This document shows, piece after piece, positions 8,127-17,386 of a DNA stretch of 64,000 nucleotides. This DNA is from Sphaerospermopsis sp. SIO1G1 (lineage in GTDB: Bacteria > Cyanobacteriota > Cyanobacteriia > Cyanobacteriales > Nostocaceae), in NCBI GenBank assembly GCA_010672785.1, contig JAAHFX010000002.1:1180079-1244078 (forward strand), in the 5' to 3' direction. Within the stretch, counting starts at the first letter, position 1. Every line of letters starts with the position of its first letter. A model generated the notes under the pieces. That model was given only the letters and a program-made list of their open reading frames with translations. It was not told where the DNA came from and ran no database searches. The position numbers and the translations under genes are program-made.

Positions 8127-9779
8127 ATGTACCATAAACAAGATTATAGTCAAATTACCAAGACTCTGCAATCAGCCTGTCAATTACTAGAAATCGCTCC
8201 AGAATCAATATTATATAAAGATGTAATTGCTATTAGTAATTATTTAAAAAATCCTAATTTTAGAATTGCAGTCTTTGCTCCCTTCAATTATGGTAAATCA
8301 ACTTTATTAAATGCAATCTTGGGAAATCAGACTTTACCAATGGATTTAATTCCCAGTACAGGATCAGCAATTACAATTAAATATGGTACTAATCTCAAAA
8401 CGAGAATTTTACTATCTGATGGAACAGAAATCTATCGTGATGGTATCAAGGTTTTAAAAAAATTTGCCGTCTTAAATCGTCAAAGACAGATGCGAAAAGA
8501 TGTTATATCTGTCGAAGTTTTTTGTCCTCATCCTTTTTTAGAAAGAAATGTGGAATTAATTGATTTACCAGGAACTAATGATAGGGAAGCACAGGATAAT
8601 TTAGTCCAAGATACATTATTAAGTACCGATTTAGTAATTCAGGTATTAGATGCACGAAAATTAATGACTTTGGAGGAACGGGAAAATCTACGAGATTGGT
8701 TATTAGCAAAAGAAATTAAAACTATTATTTTTGTAGTTAATTTTTTGAACTTGCTGGAAGTAGAAGAACAAAAACAAGTTTATCACCGCTTATTATTTGT
8801 TGCAGAAAGTTTCCGTGCTAATTTACCTCCTGGTTTTAGTAACTTATATCGAGTTGATGCTTTACCTGCTTTACGAGGAAGAATAAAAGGAGATATTGAA
8901 CTAATTAAGAGTAGTGGTTTATCTCAGTTTGAAGTATCGTTACAGCATATTATGGGAATTTTACAACAAAGTGATAGAGATGTTAGGCTACCAAGATTAA
9001 CAGTAATCATTGCTAAAATTAAACCTTTATTAGCAGAAAAAATTGATGTTCTCAATCAAGAAATCCAAGTATTTACAGAAAAGTCCCAAACAAAAATAGC
9101 TATTAAAGAAAAAGCCAAAAAACTCATCTATCAAGGGTTTAAAATGAGTTTATTAGAATTACAGGAATACTTAAAATTACCTAATTTATTATCTCAATAC
9201 CAAAGTGATCTTGCCGTTGCACTGGCAGAAAATAATTTTCCATCTTGGCAATTAGGTATTTTAAAAAAAGACTTAAATAAATTACAGTTATCTGTAATGA
9301 AATGGTTATATCAAGCTTATGAATTTTTTCAATCAGAAAGGCCAGAAGATTTAAAAATTCCTTTTCCTGAAGTCCCTAATTTAGACTTACCACCTAAACC
9401 GAAAAATACTAATAATAATGATTTGAGAGAAACAGGTTCAATTGCTGTGGGTAGTGGTGTAGGCTGGTTATTAGGTGGCCCTGTCGGCGCTGCTGTGGTA
9501 GGGAGTATTTCCTATTTATTAAGTAAAAACTTGCCAAAAAATGGAGAACAACCACAAGATGTCTATCACCAACAAGTGGCGAAGCTATGTATAACTGCTG
9601 CGGAAAAATATTTATCTGATTTAAGTACACAAGGTTTATATTTTCTCGCAGAATATGAACGAAAAGCTGATAAAGTAATTAATTTTCAACCTGAATTAGA
9701 ACCACAGGAAATTAAACAAAAGCGAGAAGATTTCAACAATTTACAAATTCTGTTTAATCAATTATGCCAAGATATATAG
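8127..9779 (+). CDS. Second dynamin-like GTPase
   Basis: A 550-residue dynamin-family protein, shorter than its upstream neighbour. G1 is APFNYGKST (51-59, Lys57), and G3 is DLPGTNDRE (146-154). The G4 position reads VVNFLN, without the usual aspartate, so guanine recognition may be altered. A glycine-rich hydrophobic stretch near 438-465 (SIAVGSGVGWLLGGPVGAAV) is a likely membrane-inserting paddle. Tandem dynamin-like genes are known in other bacteria, where the pair acts together. It probably works with the 693-residue protein at a membrane. The substrate membrane is unknown. Confidence 0.88.
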   Translation: MYHKQDYSQITKTLQSACQLLEIAPESILYKDVIAISNYLKNPNFRIAVFAPFNYGKSTLLNAILGNQTLPMDLIPSTGSAITIKYGTNLKTRILLSDGTEIYRDGIKVLKKFAVLNRQRQMRKDVISVEVFCPHPFLERNVELIDLPGTNDREAQDNLVQDTLLSTDLVIQVLDARKLMTLEERENLRDWLLAKEIKTIIFVVNFLNLLEVEEQKQVYHRLLFVAESFRANLPPGFSNLYRVDALPALRGRIKGDIELIKSSGLSQFEVSLQHIMGILQQSDRDVRLPRLTVIIAKIKPLLAEKIDVLNQEIQVFTEKSQTKIAIKEKAKKLIYQGFKMSLLELQEYLKLPNLLSQYQSDLAVALAENNFPSWQLGILKKDLNKLQLSVMKWLYQAYEFFQSERPEDLKIPFPEVPNLDLPPKPKNTNNNDLRETGSIAVGSGVGWLLGGPVGAAVVGSISYLLSKNLPKNGEQPQDVYHQQVAKLCITAAEKYLSDLSTQGLYFLAEYERKADKVINFQPELEPQEIKQKREDFNNLQILFNQLCQDI

Positions 9780-9814
9780 GACTATTATTTGAGTTTTAAA
9801 TAAAATTAGGTATT

Positions 9815-9893
9815 GTAGGGTGTGTTAGAACAGAGTTCGTAACGCACCATTATCAAGGGTTTGGTGCATTACGCTATCACTCACACACCCTAC
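9815..9893. repeat. Nested inverted-repeat element
   Basis: The outer arms GTAGGGTGTGT and ACACACCCTAC enclose the inner arms GTAACGCACCA and TGGTGCATTACG. The 79-bp unit would form one long hairpin. It lies downstream of the second dynamin gene, between convergent genes, and resembles a common interspersed repeat of filamentous cyanobacteria. Confidence 0.85.
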
Positions 9894-9901
9894 GTTCCCT
9901 G

Positions 9902-9940
9902 TTTCCTAGTCTCCACAGATAACTTTTTGCTGCAAACCCT
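9902..9940 (-). repeat. Solo end of MITE family B
   Basis: The sequence from TTTCCTAGTCTCCACAGA to GCTGCAAACCCT is the same as one end of the 205-bp element at 47935-48139. The rest of the element is missing here. Confidence 0.7.
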
Positions 9941-9958
9941 AAATATTGATGTGAAAAA

Positions 9959-10597
9959 TTATTTGTTAGGTTGGGGAGTCATCCGTAAATAAGGTTTAAC
10001 TTCTGTGTAACCTTTGGGGAATTTTTCTTTGAGAACTTCAGGATCTTTCAAAGATGGTACAATTACGCAATCTTCACCATCTTTCCAGTCTGCGGGTGTG
10101 GCTACGCTATAGTCGTCGGTTAACTGTAAAGAGTCAATAACGCGCAACAACTCGTCAAAGTTACGTCCTGTACTGGGGGGGTATGTAAAAGAAAGACGAA
10201 GCTTTTTGTTAGCATCAATAACGAATACAGATCGTACTGTAATATTTGCAGCAGCGTTAGGATGAATCATATCATAAAGGTCTGAAACCTTTTTGTCTGC
10301 ATCCGCTAAAATGGGGTAGTTAAGTTTGGTATTTTGGGTTTCCTCAATATCCCCTACCCAACCATTATGAGAGTTGACATCATCTACACTCAGAGCGATC
10401 GCTTTGACATTGCGTTTGTCAAATTCTGGTTTTAATTTTGCGACTGTACCTAATTCTGTGGTACAAACAGGTGTAAAATCAGCAGGGTGAGAAAATAATA
10501 CTACCCAGCTATCACCCGCCCATTCGTAAAAATTGATGTCGCCATGTGTAGAGGCTTGTGTAAAATTAGGTACTGTATCACCAAGACGTAATCCCAT
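9959..10597 (-). CDS. 1-Cys peroxiredoxin (Prx6 type)
   Basis: A 212-residue peroxidase that reduces hydrogen peroxide and organic hydroperoxides. The peroxidatic cysteine is Cys45 in FTPVCTTELG, with the conserved Pro and Thr of the active site. The long C-terminal domain (LLRVIDSLQL..., DWKDGEDCVIVPS) is typical of the Prx6/1-Cys class and not of 2-Cys enzymes. A second cysteine, in GEDCVIVP, is common in the family but is not a canonical resolving residue. An AGGAAA ribosome site precedes the ATG. It is cytoplasmic. The gene is monocistronic, with no obvious partner next to it. Confidence 0.93.
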   Translation of the reverse strand: MGLRLGDTVPNFTQASTHGDINFYEWAGDSWVVLFSHPADFTPVCTTELGTVAKLKPEFDKRNVKAIALSVDDVNSHNGWVGDIEETQNTKLNYPILADADKKVSDLYDMIHPNAAANITVRSVFVIDANKKLRLSFTYPPSTGRNFDELLRVIDSLQLTDDYSVATPADWKDGEDCVIVPSLKDPEVLKEKFPKGYTEVKPYLRMTPQPNK

Positions 10598-10838
10598 GTT
10601 AGATTTCCTATTATAAAGACATGAAGTATTTTACCTTGTGATGTGAAAACATAACATTAATTACTTGTTAGTAGGCGTTTTGCAAAGAAATATTAATTAA
10701 AAATTCAAGGAATAGATATTAATTAAGTGTAATGTGGTAATATTATTTTCTGTAATATAACTATATCTATGATCAGAGTTTTATTTAATCTCCGAAAACA
10801 AAAAATATAGTTTTTTATCAAGACTATACTATAAAAAT

Positions 10839-11957
10839 ATGAAAAATACTAACAGGCTCTTAGAAATTGATGCTTTGCGGGGAATTGCTGCCGTAGCAAT
10901 AGTTTTATTTCATTATGCTAGTTCCTATAAATGGGCAGATTATCATCTTTATGGATATTTTCGCTATTTAGAAGAATTTGTACAAATATTCTTTATTATT
11001 AGTGGTTTTGTAATTTTAATTAGTATTAATAGATTAAAAACAAGTCTTGATTTTATAGTCGGGCGTTTAGCAAGATTATATCCCATGTATTTGTTTTCAG
11101 TAATTACTACCGTATTGATCGTAAATATAATGGGAATGGCTGCACCTAGAACAGAAAGTATTTATGATATTATTCGTAACTGTTTCTTAGTACAAGGTTT
11201 TTTGGGTGGCACATCAGTAAATATTGTATATTGGACTCTAATTTTAGAGCTATTTTTCTATATAATTATGTTAGCTATTTATAAATTAAAAGCTGTTAAA
11301 TATATAGATATTATTTGTGGAGTTTGGATAGTAATAGTTGTATTAAATGCGGTAAAAGCTCAATTATCAATAGCTAGTAATATATACAATATTGATTATT
11401 CCCATCCAATGGGTGTAGCTGTTTTTCCTGACTTACTCATGTTGAATATTAGTGCGGCGGCTACATCTTTGAAAGATGTGATTAAAAACAATTATTTACT
11501 ACTACAAGGTAGAGCAATGTTATTTATATCGGGAATTATGCTTTACCAAATTAAAATGCACGGTGGTAAATGGTACAGGTGGGCAATAATTACATTGTGT
11601 GTGATGGCAAAGGTACTTGATTATAGTTCTGATGCACAAGTATATAGTAGTATATTTTTTATAGTGTTTTTACTGTTGATGTATTTAGCAACCATAGACA
11701 AGTTGCAAATTTTAGCAATTAAACCCTTTTTATTTTTAGGTAGTATTTCCTATACACTTTATTTGACTCATCTCCAAGTTGGTTGGTTATTCAAATCTAT
11801 GTTTGACGTATTTCCTCCAGAAATAGCAATATTAATCAGAGCTTCATTAGCTGTACTTACTGCTAGTTTATTAACACCCATAATTGAAATACGGGGAATG
11901 AATTTGATTAAATCACAGTATCAGAAATTAATGACTACAAAAGTTCCTTCATCGTAG
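10839..11957 (+). CDS. Acyltransferase 3 family membrane protein
   Basis: A 372-residue integral membrane protein with about ten hydrophobic segments. The N-terminal motif EIDALRGIAAVAIVLFHY carries the conserved Arg14 and His25 of acyltransferase-3 (OafA/YrhL-like) enzymes, which O-acylate sugars in surface polysaccharides. It is convergent with the GT4 gene at 11971, only 13 bp away, and lies at the edge of the polysaccharide cluster. It could modify the same polymer; substrate and acyl donor cannot be read from sequence. Confidence 0.85.
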   Translation: MKNTNRLLEIDALRGIAAVAIVLFHYASSYKWADYHLYGYFRYLEEFVQIFFIISGFVILISINRLKTSLDFIVGRLARLYPMYLFSVITTVLIVNIMGMAAPRTESIYDIIRNCFLVQGFLGGTSVNIVYWTLILELFFYIIMLAIYKLKAVKYIDIICGVWIVIVVLNAVKAQLSIASNIYNIDYSHPMGVAVFPDLLMLNISAAATSLKDVIKNNYLLLQGRAMLFISGIMLYQIKMHGGKWYRWAIITLCVMAKVLDYSSDAQVYSSIFFIVFLLLMYLATIDKLQILAIKPFLFLGSISYTLYLTHLQVGWLFKSMFDVFPPEIAILIRASLAVLTASLLTPIIEIRGMNLIKSQYQKLMTTKVPSS

Positions 11958-11970
11958 TTACCAATCATCA

Positions 11971-13146
11971 CTAACAACGACTGTTAATTATATCTTGATA
12001 TGCCCGAATAATTTGTTTAGCGATCGCATCCCAACTAAAATTATTCATAGCATATTCTTGGGCATTTAATCCCCTTCTTTGACATTCTTGAGGCTGAGAT
12101 AAAGCAGTGGTTAATAAATCCACAACTGATTCTACACTAGTTTTTCCCACCCAACCAGACTCACTATCTATAATTTGTTGATAAATATGCACTTGATCAG
12201 AAATAATGACTGGTGTACCTGCAACCATTGCTTCTGCAACTGCAATTCCAAAATTTTCATAGTAGGAAGGTAAAACAAATAAATCTGCTGTTTGCAATAA
12301 ACCTATTTTTGTTTCTCCAGTTACAAAACCAGTAACAGTTGTATAATCTTGTAATGATGAATTCTCAATTTCTGATTTAATCTTCTGTTCATAAATAGGA
12401 TCTTGAGGATTTGTTCCTGCTAACACAAAATGAAAGTCAAACCCCTGATTTAATAACTTTTCTAAAGCCGCAATTAATAATTCTAAACCCTTTTTAGGAT
12501 CAATCCTGGACATAAATAAAATTACAGTTTTATCTTCAGGAATACCCAACTTAAATTTAACATCTGCATCAATTTTTTGTTGAGGAACTACCCCTAAAGG
12601 AATTACCAAATCTTTAGTATTGACTCCAAACCTTTCTGATATATTTGCCTCCTGTTCACTGGTAAAATGAATTGCCGCCGCACCCTCAATATTAGCACGT
12701 TCTAAAAGAGCAGTATATAGCTTTTTTAATTGCTTCTTCTTTTGTAAATCAGCCGGATCAAGAGTTCCTAAAGGGCGTAAAATATAAGGTAGATTTTGCT
12801 GCCTACAAATCATTGCTGCTGCACTAATTACAGGAGAATATAAAGCATGAAGATGGGCAATATCAAAATTATGAGCATGATTTTTTAACCATTTTAATAA
12901 ATCCACAGAAAATTTATATCTGCGAAATGGCGCACAACGAAAATAAATAATTTCATAACCATCCTGTTGAATAGGTACATTTAAAGGTACATCTAATGAT
13001 TCTTGGCCACTATCACCATTAGTATTAGTAGTCAAAATTGTAACTTTTGTACCTGCTTTTGCTAAAGCTGGAGATAGTCCTAAAATCATTTGACTAGGGC
13101 CACCATAAATTAAAGAAATGGAAGGAACAATTTGTAATATTTTCAT
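11971..13146 (-). CDS. hpsP: GT4 glycosyltransferase, HpsP-like
   Basis: A 391-residue GT-B enzyme. The N-terminal MKILQIVPSISLIYGGPSQM loop is the acceptor side; FMSRIDPKKGLELL begins the nucleotide-sugar domain; the E-x7-E motif is Glu297 and Glu305 (ENFGIAVAE). It transfers a sugar during polysaccharide assembly at the cytoplasmic face of the membrane. It is the last gene of a minus-strand series that matches, in order, the hormogonium polysaccharide genes hpsL, hpsN, hpsO and hpsP known from Nostoc. The symbol rests on that order and remembered resemblance, not on a search. Sugar specificity is unknown. Confidence 0.8.
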   Translation of the reverse strand: MKILQIVPSISLIYGGPSQMILGLSPALAKAGTKVTILTTNTNGDSGQESLDVPLNVPIQQDGYEIIYFRCAPFRRYKFSVDLLKWLKNHAHNFDIAHLHALYSPVISAAAMICRQQNLPYILRPLGTLDPADLQKKKQLKKLYTALLERANIEGAAAIHFTSEQEANISERFGVNTKDLVIPLGVVPQQKIDADVKFKLGIPEDKTVILFMSRIDPKKGLELLIAALEKLLNQGFDFHFVLAGTNPQDPIYEQKIKSEIENSSLQDYTTVTGFVTGETKIGLLQTADLFVLPSYYENFGIAVAEAMVAGTPVIISDQVHIYQQIIDSESGWVGKTSVESVVDLLTTALSQPQECQRRGLNAQEYAMNNFSWDAIAKQIIRAYQDIINSRC

Positions 13147-13186
13147 TAAATTAGTAATTGGTAATTGGTAATTTCCCTAGCTTCCC

Positions 13187-13521
13187 TTGTTCCCATACTC
13201 TGTATGGGAATAAACTTGATCAGAGTCAGAGACTCCCAATAACATTCCCAGTTAGAAACTGGTAACGAGATCAACGAGATCAAATTTCCCTCGTTCCCAT
13301 ACTCTGTATGGGAATAAATACTAAAGGCTCTGCCTTGATCAGAGTCAGAGACTCCCAATAGCATTCCCAGTTAGAAACTGGTAACGAGATCAACGAGATC
13401 AAATTTCCCTCGTTCCCATACTCTGTATGGGAATAAATACTAAAGGCTATGCCTTGATCAGAGTCAGAGACTCCCAATAGCATTCCCAGTTAGAAACTGG
13501 TAACGAGATCAACGAGATCAA
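13187..13521. repeat. Three tandem copies of a 119-bp palindrome-rich repeat
   Basis: Copies begin near 13187, 13291 and 13410. Each holds the palindrome TTCCCATACTCTGTATGGGAA, a GATCAGAGTCAGAGACTCCC block and ATTCCCAGTTAGAAACTGGTAACGAG. Copies two and three are almost identical; copy one lacks about 15 bp (TACTAAAGGCTCTGC). The repeat fills the gap between two glycosyltransferase genes and reaches the stop of the upstream one. The short frames that cross it encode the same peptide twice and are not taken as genes. Confidence 0.95.
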
Positions 13522-14684
13522 ATTAACTCTTGATAAAATTCATATTGTTGTTTAGCTACAGCTTTATTTGTATATTTTACCATCGCTTTTTCATAACCTT
13601 TATTACCTAAATTATCAGCTAAATGAGGATTTTCAATTAACTTTGATAAACAACTAGCCAAAGCCTGATCATCACCTTCAGGAAAAATCAAACCAGCATC
13701 ACCAATTACATGGGGAATTTCTCCAGAGTCAGAACCTATTACCGGCACTTGACAAGCCATTGCTTCAATTAAAACATGACCAAATTGTTCTTTCCAACCG
13801 ACAGCGGTAAGGGTTTTAAATTTATAAGTTGTTTCTGAAGGTAAAACTAATGTATTCATTAAATTGATATAATTAGCTACTTCATGATGAGGTACACTTT
13901 CTACAAAAATTACTTTTTCTAGCATATTATTTTCCGTAGCGATTTTAATTAATTCCTCTCTTAAATCACCTCTCCCTAACAAAAGTAATTTCCAGGGTTT
14001 ATCTTTGATATTTACTAATGCTTTTAACAATGTCAACAACCCTTTCTCTGGTACAAATCGCCCCACAAAACCCACAACAAAATCATTTTCACTAATGCCA
14101 ATCTTAGCAGCTAAATCTGGTTGCTTTTGGGGAGTAAACAGAGTTTCATCTACACCTAATTGGGGTAAAACCTTAATTTTTCCTGCATATCCCCGCTGTT
14201 TTAAAATGTCAGCACCATCTTGATTGCCAGAAATAATTCCATTACTATAATTTAAGTTATATTTCTCCAACAAAGCCACTGGCAATTTTAACTCATAAGG
14301 TAAATTCCACCAGGTAAAAAATACATTTTTAGCTTTTAAACCTAATAATTGATTCAACAAAATCATTTGGGTATAAGCCAAACCTCTAGAACCTTGTTCT
14401 ACATGAATAATATCAGGACGAAATTTATTTAATAAACCAATCAAATCAGTTCCAAATGTTAATAAACCTTGATGATTTTGACTAAAATTAGAAACAGGAA
14501 TAATTTTGAAAACACCTTCATCACGATATTGTGTTTCAATAATTTTATTTTGTACTCCTCCTGGTTGCCATTTTTTAGGAACAACAACTGTAACTTCTAT
14601 ACCTGGTTCTAACTTGGCTAAAGCGCGTAATTTTTCACAATTTAGGTCTACTATATAGGTGTGACTAGCAACTAATATCTTCAT
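13518..14684 (-). CDS. hpsO: GT4 glycosyltransferase, HpsO-like
   Basis: A 388-residue GT-B glycosyltransferase. The N-terminus MKILVASHTYIVDLNCEKLRAL resembles cyanobacterial HpsO-type enzymes; GFVGRFVPEKGLLTLLKAL starts the donor domain. EQFGHVLIEAMACQVPVIGSDSGEIPHVIGDAGLIF is the donor-binding E-x7-E region. It probably acts after the GT2 enzyme in building the same repeat unit. The symbol is assigned by gene order and resemblance only. Its stop overlaps the start of the palindromic repeat block. Confidence 0.8.
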   Translation of the reverse strand: MKILVASHTYIVDLNCEKLRALAKLEPGIEVTVVVPKKWQPGGVQNKIIETQYRDEGVFKIIPVSNFSQNHQGLLTFGTDLIGLLNKFRPDIIHVEQGSRGLAYTQMILLNQLLGLKAKNVFFTWWNLPYELKLPVALLEKYNLNYSNGIISGNQDGADILKQRGYAGKIKVLPQLGVDETLFTPQKQPDLAAKIGISENDFVVGFVGRFVPEKGLLTLLKALVNIKDKPWKLLLLGRGDLREELIKIATENNMLEKVIFVESVPHHEVANYINLMNTLVLPSETTYKFKTLTAVGWKEQFGHVLIEAMACQVPVIGSDSGEIPHVIGDAGLIFPEGDDQALASCLSKLIENPHLADNLGNKGYEKAMVKYTNKAVAKQQYEFYQELI

Positions 14685-14762
14685 GGTAAATAATGTATGT
14701 AAAAAAATTACTCAAATCAAAAAAGATAAACACAGACATCATAATTCATAAAATATGAAAAG

Positions 14763-14803
14763 ATATTAATTATCTGCGTCTATCTGCGTTCATCTGCGTT
14801 CAA
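14763..14803. repeat. CTGCGT(C/T)(T/C)AT interspersed repeat
   Basis: ATCTGCGTCTATCTGCGTTCATCTGCGTTC is the reverse complement of the GAACGCAGATAGACGC motif inside the repeats around the DUF29 gene (35650, 36400) and is repeated near 36840. It lies just downstream of the GT2 gene's stop. Confidence 0.7.
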
Positions 14804-14807
14804 AAAA

Positions 14808-15788
14808 TCAAACTTGTTGATCTAAACGACTGTAAATTTGTCCATCATTCCATACTGATTGAAACATAGTTCCCACAGCTTTCAAAAAACCCATAAAATA
14901 GAAAACTCCACGAGTGGCAATTTTAATAGGTGAACCACTTTTATAACAAGGTGGGTTACCGAGAACATGACAGTCAAATAAACGCCCATAAAGCCGTAGA
15001 GCTTGGCTAAATGTGAGGTTTTTGAGACCTAATAAAAAGTGATTGTGATAAAAAGTAAGTTGATATTTTAGCGATCGCATACTGATATCATGACAACCGC
15101 CAGTTTCTTCTCCTAAGTGTACTAAATAAGCTTCTGGGTCATACCAAATTTTATACCCAGTCTGTCGAAACCGTAAACAAAAGTCAGATTCTTCTCTGAC
15201 AGCACTACCTCGAAACCTTTCATCAAATTTAATCCCGTACTTGGTAAATACTTCCCGCCGGAATGACATATTACAACCCCTAGCTGTCAAAACTTGCTGA
15301 GGTTTAGTAGTATGCACTAAATCAATATGATACCAAGCAATACCTGGATCCATTGCTTCTGGTGGTAAATATTCAATTTCCAAGTCTCCCCCAGAGTCAC
15401 CTAATTTCATTCTGTCAAATACTCGCCCTGCAACCGCACCTATTTCTGGGTTTTCTGAGTAGTTTTTGGCATGAGCCGCTAAAAAACCCGGTGTTAACTG
15501 CACATCATCATCAATAAATAAAATAATTTCACCTGATGATCTACGTACACCGTAATTTCTCGCCCCTGGTAAACTTGCCCAAGTTAATTTATACAGTTTA
15601 ATTTTACCGGATACTGCCATTTCATCTAAAAAAGCCTGAGTTTCTGGTTCGTGGGTTTGGGTTTGATCCACTACCAGCACTTCAAAATTGGGATAGTCTT
15701 GTTTTAGTACATCTACGATACTATCTTGTAGCAGTTGCTCTCTGCGGTATGTAGGAATAACAACAGATATTAGTGGGTGATTACTCAT
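14808..15788 (-). CDS. hpsN: GT2 glycosyltransferase, HpsN-like
   Basis: A 326-residue GT-A enzyme. LISVVIPTYRREQLLQDSI is the nucleotide-binding start, FIDDDVQLTPGF holds the metal-binding DDD at 93-95, and a later acidic/ED stretch (RGSAVREESDFCLRF) is the acceptor and catalytic region. No transmembrane segment is clear, so it acts at the inner face of the membrane. By order it corresponds to the GT2 gene of the hpsL-P series. It could instead be another GT2; the symbol is tentative. Confidence 0.75.
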   Translation of the reverse strand: MSNHPLISVVIPTYRREQLLQDSIVDVLKQDYPNFEVLVVDQTQTHEPETQAFLDEMAVSGKIKLYKLTWASLPGARNYGVRRSSGEIILFIDDDVQLTPGFLAAHAKNYSENPEIGAVAGRVFDRMKLGDSGGDLEIEYLPPEAMDPGIAWYHIDLVHTTKPQQVLTARGCNMSFRREVFTKYGIKFDERFRGSAVREESDFCLRFRQTGYKIWYDPEAYLVHLGEETGGCHDISMRSLKYQLTFYHNHFLLGLKNLTFSQALRLYGRLFDCHVLGNPPCYKSGSPIKIATRGVFYFMGFLKAVGTMFQSVWNDGQIYSRLDQQV

Positions 15789-15917
15789 AGTGGTGTTAAC
15801 TAAAATTGTAATTAATGATTCTGACTTTATTTCAGGGTAATCTTATTTTTTAGTTTACTAAAAAAATACCTAAGTTTATAAGTGGTTATGAAATTATTGA
15901 TACATCTTAACTAAATA

Positions 15918-16020
15918 GAGTTTGCAGCAAAAAGTGACTGGTGACTGGTGACTGGTGAGAGGGAATCTTAATTTAATCAGTAATTAGGGTTTGCGGCAAA
16001 AAGTTATTTGTGGAGACTAG
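15918..16020. repeat. MITE family B end fragments and GACTGGT heptamers
   Basis: Two degraded family-B ends, AGAGTTTGCAGCAAAAAGTG (15918) and AGGGTTTGCGGCAAAAAGTT...GGAGACTAGG (15986-16020), lie on either side of three GACTGGT heptamers. No complete element is left. Confidence 0.7.
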
Positions 16021-16069
16021 GGAGGGAAAAGTTTCAATAGTTGGGTGTGAATGAGTTGTGGGTAAAGTT

Positions 16070-16183
16070 AGGACTTAGGCAGAAGTTACGGAAGAATGAA
16101 CCACGAAGGATGTGTTAGCGGAGCTTCCCGAAGGGATAGCAAACGAAGATAAGAGGGTTTGAGAGATATTTTGCGTAAGTCCT
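16070..16183. mobile_element. MITE family A, copy 1
   Basis: A 114-bp element with ends AGGACTTAGGCAGAA and TTTTGCGTAAGTCCT, which are inverted repeats. It shares its interior (GAATGAACCACGAAGGA..., TTGAGAGATATTTTGC) with copies at 48723 and 58233. A smaller motif, TTAGCGGAGCTTCCCGAAGGGATAGC, sits inside and is absent from the other copies, so it is a nested insertion. It lies in the gap between the GT2 and acyltransferase genes. Confidence 0.85.
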
Positions 16184-16203
16184 CAAAGTTTGTGAGTTTG
16201 GGT

Positions 16204-17358
16204 TTAGTTATTCAGATTATGATGTTTTTTTTGACTCAAATTATCTATGATTTTATTAATAAAATTCTCTAACTTAATAAAAATAAATACATATACTGTA
16301 AGCCAAACCATACAAATTCCTAGTATAACTATTATTTTTGGATAGCGATCCATCTCTAGAATATTCCTTAATGGAGCTAGGACGGCAAAATACATAGGTT
16401 GATGTACCAAATAAATTTCATAGGAATAAATTCCTAAAATAGATATAAAACTGAGTAGCCAACCCACTATTTTAACTTTTTCTAAGGCAGAAAATAAAAA
16501 CTTAATGCCTATAAACAACATAGGAGTAAACAGCATATCAAAGCCAAGCTTATAGATAATATCTACTTTTTGAAAAATTAACAACCCATACATCAATAAT
16601 CCTAAAATGAAAGTGATGGTAGATGTTTGGATATCTATTTTTCTCAATTTTTTATTCTTAGCATAAATAAAGCCCCAGTATAATCCTATGCAAAAAGGAA
16701 ATATATAGCTGCCAATAAAATTATTTTGTAAGAAAAATAAATAGTTATATGAGTTATTCGGTAATAATGTTTTTTCCCAGAGAAAATAGTAAGCAATAAT
16801 TTTGTTTAAAACTCCTAATAATATCCCTATTTGTAGAATTCGGCTAGGGTTATCTTTGCCAACATTCAAGATAATAGGTGTTAATATATAAGCCTGAATA
16901 ATAACAGAAACAAACCAAAATCCGGGATTAAATGACTGTGAATGAACACCAGTTAAACCAAGGATAGAAAAGATAAAATTCCAATCCCACCTTATTTCAA
17001 AGTCACGGAAGATGCTATAAAGTAAACAGCTTAACAATACAGCTAACCAATAAGATGGATAAAGTCTAATTAATCTTTTCTGTAACCATGATTTCCAGTT
17101 GGTTTCAATTTTATCTTTGCCTACTTTGAGGGAACGCTTTACTAAAGCGTAGCTAGTGTTGAAACCAGCCATTAAGAAGAAAATATCTACAGCAGCATAT
17201 CCGACTCTAGCAAAATTTCTATCTAATACATTAATCAATGTTACCCGGTCAGGGTAGCTTTGGAAAAAATGAAACAAAACAATTCCTAATATTGCTAAAC
17301 CTTTAGTTCTATCAATCCAATGGAATCTATTGTTGTTTGTGATATTTGATTGTGTCAT
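16204..17358 (-). CDS. Acyltransferase 3 family membrane protein in the hps-like cluster
   Basis: A 384-residue multispanning protein with about ten membrane segments. Its N-terminal motif is WIDRTKGLAILGIVLFHFF; His30 of the family motif is kept, but the usual arginine of D-x-x-R-G is a lysine here (DRTKG). It probably O-acylates the polymer built by the neighbouring glycosyltransferases. It lies between the HpsL-like and GT2 genes, 28 bp after the former, so they are likely co-transcribed. It may correspond to an hps acetyltransferase; the symbol is left open. Confidence 0.85.
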   Translation of the reverse strand: MTQSNITNNNRFHWIDRTKGLAILGIVLFHFFQSYPDRVTLINVLDRNFARVGYAAVDIFFLMAGFNTSYALVKRSLKVGKDKIETNWKSWLQKRLIRLYPSYWLAVLLSCLLYSIFRDFEIRWDWNFIFSILGLTGVHSQSFNPGFWFVSVIIQAYILTPIILNVGKDNPSRILQIGILLGVLNKIIAYYFLWEKTLLPNNSYNYLFFLQNNFIGSYIFPFCIGLYWGFIYAKNKKLRKIDIQTSTITFILGLLMYGLLIFQKVDIIYKLGFDMLFTPMLFIGIKFLFSALEKVKIVGWLLSFISILGIYSYEIYLVHQPMYFAVLAPLRNILEMDRYPKIIVILGICMVWLTVYVFIFIKLENFINKIIDNLSQKKHHNLNN

Positions 17359-17386
17359 AACCTGATTATTTAACCTTTTCCTGGAA

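Noticed and set aside
13146..13483. Two short minus-strand frames encoding the same MLLGVSDSDQG peptide
   Set aside because: They are translations of the tandem 119-bp repeat, not genes.
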